Below are positions 60,968 through 64,000 of a stretch of DNA of 64,000 bases, piece by piece. Position numbers and translations under genes: made by a program. Within the stretch, counting starts at the first letter, position 1, and every line of letters begins with the position of its first letter. The notes beneath the pieces were generated by a model. It worked only from the letters and a program-made list of their open reading frames with translations. It ran no database searches and was not told the origin of the DNA. Source of the stretch: Kriegella sp963975415 (GTDB lineage Bacteria > Bacteroidota > Bacteroidia > Flavobacteriales > Flavobacteriaceae); contig NZ_CAXBGN010000010.1 in NCBI RefSeq assembly GCF_963975415.1, positions 62,001 to 126,000 of the forward strand, given 5' to 3'.

Positions 60968-63322
60968 ATGAGACTCTTAATTCTTTTTTTCGCCCTAATT
61001 TCCTTTTCCGCACTTTCACAAGAAGAAAAGACCACCATTACCGGCAAAGTGACCGATGCATCCGGCAATGCCGTGTTTGGTGCTTCGATTGTCATTAAAG
61101 AATTAGGAAAAGGAAAGGTTACTGACGAAAAAGGTCATTTTTTGCTATCTGGTGAGTGGGAAGGCACTTTTACCATAGAAAGCTCCTATATCGGCTACAA
61201 GACCCATACACAAACCTTGAAATTACAACATGGGGAAACACGCAATCTAGCCATTGGATTACAAGAATCGGCCTATGCACTTGATGAAGTTACCGTATCT
61301 GGCAAAAGTGTTGTGCAACAAGTCAAGGAGAAAGCCTTCAACGTTGGAGTAGTAGATGCCAAAAAATTACATCATACGACATTAGACCTAGGCCACGCCT
61401 TAGATCGTGTATCAGGTATACGCGTTCGTGAAAGCGGGGGCGTAGGTTCACAGATGAACTTTTCAATCAACGGATTTAGAGGCAAACAAGTGCGTTTTTT
61501 TATAGACGGTATTCCGATGGATAACTTTGGTTCTTCATTTCAAATCAATAACATACCCATAAATCTAGCGGAAAGAATTGAAGTGTACAAAGGTGTGGTT
61601 CCTATAGGCTTAGGCTCAGATGCCCTGGGCGGAGCCGTAAATATTATTACAAATACCTACGCAAAAAGTCATGTAGATGCCTCTTACTCTTACGGCTCGT
61701 TCAATACACATCGCACGGCCATCAACGCTGTCTATGTCTCCGATTCCGGATTCATTACACAAATAAATGCCTTTCAGAATTATTCTAACAACAACTATAA
61801 GGTCAACGTAGATGTGGCCGACATCGATACTGGGCAATACTATCCAGATCAAACCGTGGAACGTTTTCACGACACCTACCATAATGAGACTATTATAGTC
61901 AATACCGGACTCGTAGACAAGAGCTACGCAGATCAACTATTGATAGGCATCACTTTAGGAAGCAGCTATAAGGAAATTCAGACAGGGGCAAGAATTGTCA
62001 GCGTTTTTGGGGGATGGCATAGAAAGGGTAACACGATTATGCCCAGTCTAAAATACAAGAAAGATGATTTTCTAGTAAAAAAATTGAATTTTAGGTTCAA
62101 TGCGAATTATAATTTTGGAAAAGAAAAAAATATCGATACGCTGAATCGAAGGTACAATTGGTTCGGTGACTTCAAAACTTATGAAAACCCCGGTGGCGAA
62201 CGCTCTTATTCGCTATATAAATATGGTAATAACAACGCACTTGTTGTCGCTAATTGGGACTACAGATTTAACAAAAATCACAGTCTTGCCTTAAGCAATA
62301 CGGTCAATTCTTTCAACAGAAAGGGAGAAAACGAACTAGATCCTGCCAACGCTATTTATGAACACCCAAAAAAGACGCTAAAAAATATTACCGGTCTGGG
62401 GTATAATTATGAAAGGGAAAATTGGAACGCTTCGCTTTTTCTAAAACAATATTTTCAACAAAATAAATTCTCACAATCGTATAATCCTTCGGGCAATTAC
62501 GGCGATGTCGCTTATAGAAACCAAATAAACAAATTCAATCATCTGGGATATGGAATTGCCGTAACTCATTTTATAAATGACAACCTACAGCTAAAGGTGT
62601 CTTATGAAAAAAGCTATCGCTTGCCCGAGACTGAAGAATTGTATGGTGATTTGATAAATCTACAAGGCAATATCGAGCTGAAACCCGAACGTAGCAACAA
62701 CTACAATTTGGGAGTCAGTTATTGGCATACCATAAAAAAGAAGCATCGATTAAATATAAATTCAAGCGGATTTTACAGGGATGCGGCCGACTTTATTCGA
62801 CCACGCCTTAATAGTAACCAGACCATGCAAGTAATGGACAATCTTGGAAACGTTACCAACCTAGGTGTAGAAGCCGAGATACGCTATAGCTACAACGACC
62901 GCCTATCCATCGGAGCAAACATGACATATCAAGACCTTAGGAACAATACCCAATATGAAGAAGGACAAACTATTGAAAGTGTCGTATACCGCGACCGAAT
63001 TCCTAATATGCCCTATTTATACGGGAATGCAGATGCCAGTTATACCTTTAATAACTTATGGAACAAGGGCCACCAATTAAACATAGGTTACAATGCATTA
63101 TACGTTCATGCATTTTATCTCTATTGGCCAAGCCTTGGCAGTAATAAACTTGATATACCTGAACAAATTTCACATGATATCAACTTGACCTACTCTTTCA
63201 AAAAGAGTTTACAAATTACTTTGGAATGCCGAAACCTTGGCAACAAAAACCTATACGACAATTTTAGCCTACAAAAACCAGGTAGAAGTTTTACCGGTAA
63301 AATCAAATACACTTTTTTTTAA
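60968..63322 (+). CDS. TonB-dependent outer-membrane receptor (siderophore type)
   Basis: 784 residues from ATG 60968, giving a good signal peptide (L-I-L-F-F-A-L-I-S-F-S-A-L-S-Q). Order: CarboxypepD-regulatory-like beta-sandwich (about 22-105; T-I-T-G-K-V-T-D-A-S-G-N), TonB box region (D-E-V-T-V-S-G), plug (about 120-235; R-V-S-G-I-R-V-R-E and G-S-D-A-L-G-G-A-V-N-I), then the 22-strand barrel (Y-R-L-P-E-T-E-E-L-Y-G) to a C-terminal aromatic (K-I-K-Y-T-F-F). It imports an iron complex with TonB energy. Regulated, by site content, by the nearby AraC-like protein. Confidence 0.92.
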   Translation: MRLLILFFALISFSALSQEEKTTITGKVTDASGNAVFGASIVIKELGKGKVTDEKGHFLLSGEWEGTFTIESSYIGYKTHTQTLKLQHGETRNLAIGLQESAYALDEVTVSGKSVVQQVKEKAFNVGVVDAKKLHHTTLDLGHALDRVSGIRVRESGGVGSQMNFSINGFRGKQVRFFIDGIPMDNFGSSFQINNIPINLAERIEVYKGVVPIGLGSDALGGAVNIITNTYAKSHVDASYSYGSFNTHRTAINAVYVSDSGFITQINAFQNYSNNNYKVNVDVADIDTGQYYPDQTVERFHDTYHNETIIVNTGLVDKSYADQLLIGITLGSSYKEIQTGARIVSVFGGWHRKGNTIMPSLKYKKDDFLVKKLNFRFNANYNFGKEKNIDTLNRRYNWFGDFKTYENPGGERSYSLYKYGNNNALVVANWDYRFNKNHSLALSNTVNSFNRKGENELDPANAIYEHPKKTLKNITGLGYNYERENWNASLFLKQYFQQNKFSQSYNPSGNYGDVAYRNQINKFNHLGYGIAVTHFINDNLQLKVSYEKSYRLPETEELYGDLINLQGNIELKPERSNNYNLGVSYWHTIKKKHRLNINSSGFYRDAADFIRPRLNSNQTMQVMDNLGNVTNLGVEAEIRYSYNDRLSIGANMTYQDLRNNTQYEEGQTIESVVYRDRIPNMPYLYGNADASYTFNNLWNKGHQLNIGYNALYVHAFYLYWPSLGSNKLDIPEQISHDINLTYSFKKSLQITLECRNLGNKNLYDNFSLQKPGRSFTGKIKYTFF

Positions 63323-63532
63323 ACCCTCAAAAAACAACCTCATGAGCAGACAAAATACATTCACTTAAATCGAACGATAGCTGATATTGTCGATTCCAAC
63401 ATAGCCGTAACACAATACAAGCCCAAGGTTTAAAACAAAATGTCACCACAAGTCTTTGTAATAACCCAAGGTGTCTAATTAATATCTCCAATTTAAAATA
63501 ACAATCACTAACACAATTTTTACACGTATAAT

Positions 63533-64000
63533 ATGAAAAAGCATCATTTTTATTTAAGTCTATTTGCATCAACTGTATTTCTTATGTCCTGCAGTAGTGA
63601 CGACAACAATTCCACCCAAAAAGAAGAGGAAGAAGAAACACCGACAGCCGTATCAAAATACATAATTACGGCAACCCCTACAGCTTCGGAAGGAGTCGCA
63701 GATTACATCCTTACAGCTGACGAACTTAACCAAGGCATTATAAGTACCGAGGGAAATGGGGTCGAACAAGACGGAACTTATCGGTACTACGTAACCAACA
63801 ACAACAAATTTTTCAGCCTTTTATACGGTCAAGGGAATCCAGGGGCTGTAACCACTTATGAATTGAACGAAGAAGGAACCTTAGATAAATTATCAGACTT
63901 TCAATCAGAAACGGTACAGGCATTTGCAGCTGTCGATAACGACATTCTATTAATAAAGATTTCTAGAAATACAGAGTCTCCATATGCCTATTGGTATCGC
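63533..64000 (+). CDS. DUF4374-like lipoprotein (3' truncated by window end)
   Basis: 156 codons visible from ATG 63533 and still open at the right edge. Lipoprotein signal F-L-M-S-C-S-S-D-D-N (Cys at 20), an acidic linker (E-E-E-E-E), then Y-I-I-T-A-T-P-T-A-S-E-G-V-A-D-Y-I and further beta-propeller-like sequence typical of DUF4374 proteins, which accompany siderophore receptors in Bacteroidota. Likely a surface-exposed partner of the preceding TonB receptor, 210 bases upstream. Confidence 0.8.
   Translation, partial: MKKHHFYLSLFASTVFLMSCSSDDNNSTQKEEEEETPTAVSKYIITATPTASEGVADYILTADELNQGIISTEGNGVEQDGTYRYYVTNNNKFFSLLYGQGNPGAVTTYELNEEGTLDKLSDFQSETVQAFAAVDNDILLIKISRNTESPYAYWYR

Noticed and set aside
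1..64000. tRNA, rRNA or riboswitch genes
   Set aside because: No stretch with cloverleaf ends (such as GGTTCGAATCC-like arms in proper spacing) or known riboswitch cores was recognised by eye; a tRNAscan/Infernal run would be decisive.

Overview
The window comes from a marine-type member of the Flavobacteriaceae (Bacteroidota). Four things point there. Start codons lack Shine-Dalgarno sequences, and promoters show TAnnTTTG -7 boxes. Exported proteins carry short lipoboxes ending in S-C. The TonB receptor has a CarboxypepD-like N-terminal extension. The central pigment locus is typical of flavobacteria that make flexirubins; a Zobellia/Maribacter-like genus is plausible, but this is inference.

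Layout. 1-5.3 kb: 3' part of the RNA-binding factor Tex, a PAP2 phosphatase, a small Lys/Cys-rich protein, a serine hydrolase and an unknown exported protein. 5.4-37.8 kb: a complete-looking flexirubin (aryl polyene plus dialkylresorcinol) gene cluster. It has one divergent halogenase-like gene and about 30 co-directional genes, many of which overlap by 1-11 bases. 37.8-40.8 kb: a repeat-rich island with a small GIY-YIG nuclease between blocks of a ~115-bp repeat, a short SSB paralogue with an operator-like array, and an unknown membrane gene between 27/28-bp direct repeats. 40.9-54.8 kb: housekeeping and accessory genes (periplasmic amidohydrolase, SRPBCC, DUF1801, CDF transporter, Qnr-like pentapeptide protein, TIM-barrel protein, Crp/Fnr, DinB, CBS protein, SDR, L-threonine dehydrogenase). 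54.8-64 kb: an iron or siderophore uptake locus (PchR-like AraC regulator, Cys-rich protein, DUF4198, ferredoxin-NADP reductase-like enzyme, two small membrane proteins, PepSY reductase, TonB receptor, truncated DUF4374 lipoprotein).

How the pigment genes should work together (inferred from known aryl polyene and flexirubin biochemistry). Tyrosine ammonia-lyase makes 4-coumarate. The AMP-forming ligase activates it for loading on ACP. Ketosynthases, including a KS/chain-length-factor pair, extend it with the FabG-like reductase and hot-dog dehydratases, giving the aryl polyene acid. DarB and DarA build the dialkylresorcinol. Acyltransferases or the BtrH-like protein could join the two halves as an ester. 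The ABC pair, the MMPL fusion, LolA and outer-membrane proteins probably export and localise the pigment. The halogenase-like enzyme, the desaturase-like FAD enzyme and the JmjC/cupin protein are tailoring candidates.

Most notable signals: (i) three + strand promoters in the iron locus share a pair of 13-bp direct repeats with an exact 21-bp period, followed 82-92 bp later by a common AT-rich box; (ii) the C-terminal methyltransferase-like region of the MMPL/acyltransferase fusion appears to have lost its SAM-binding loop; (iii) a GIY-YIG gene lies inside an array of long repeats; (iv) paired CGTTT-NN-AAACG palindromes lie upstream of an SSB paralogue that has no acidic tail.
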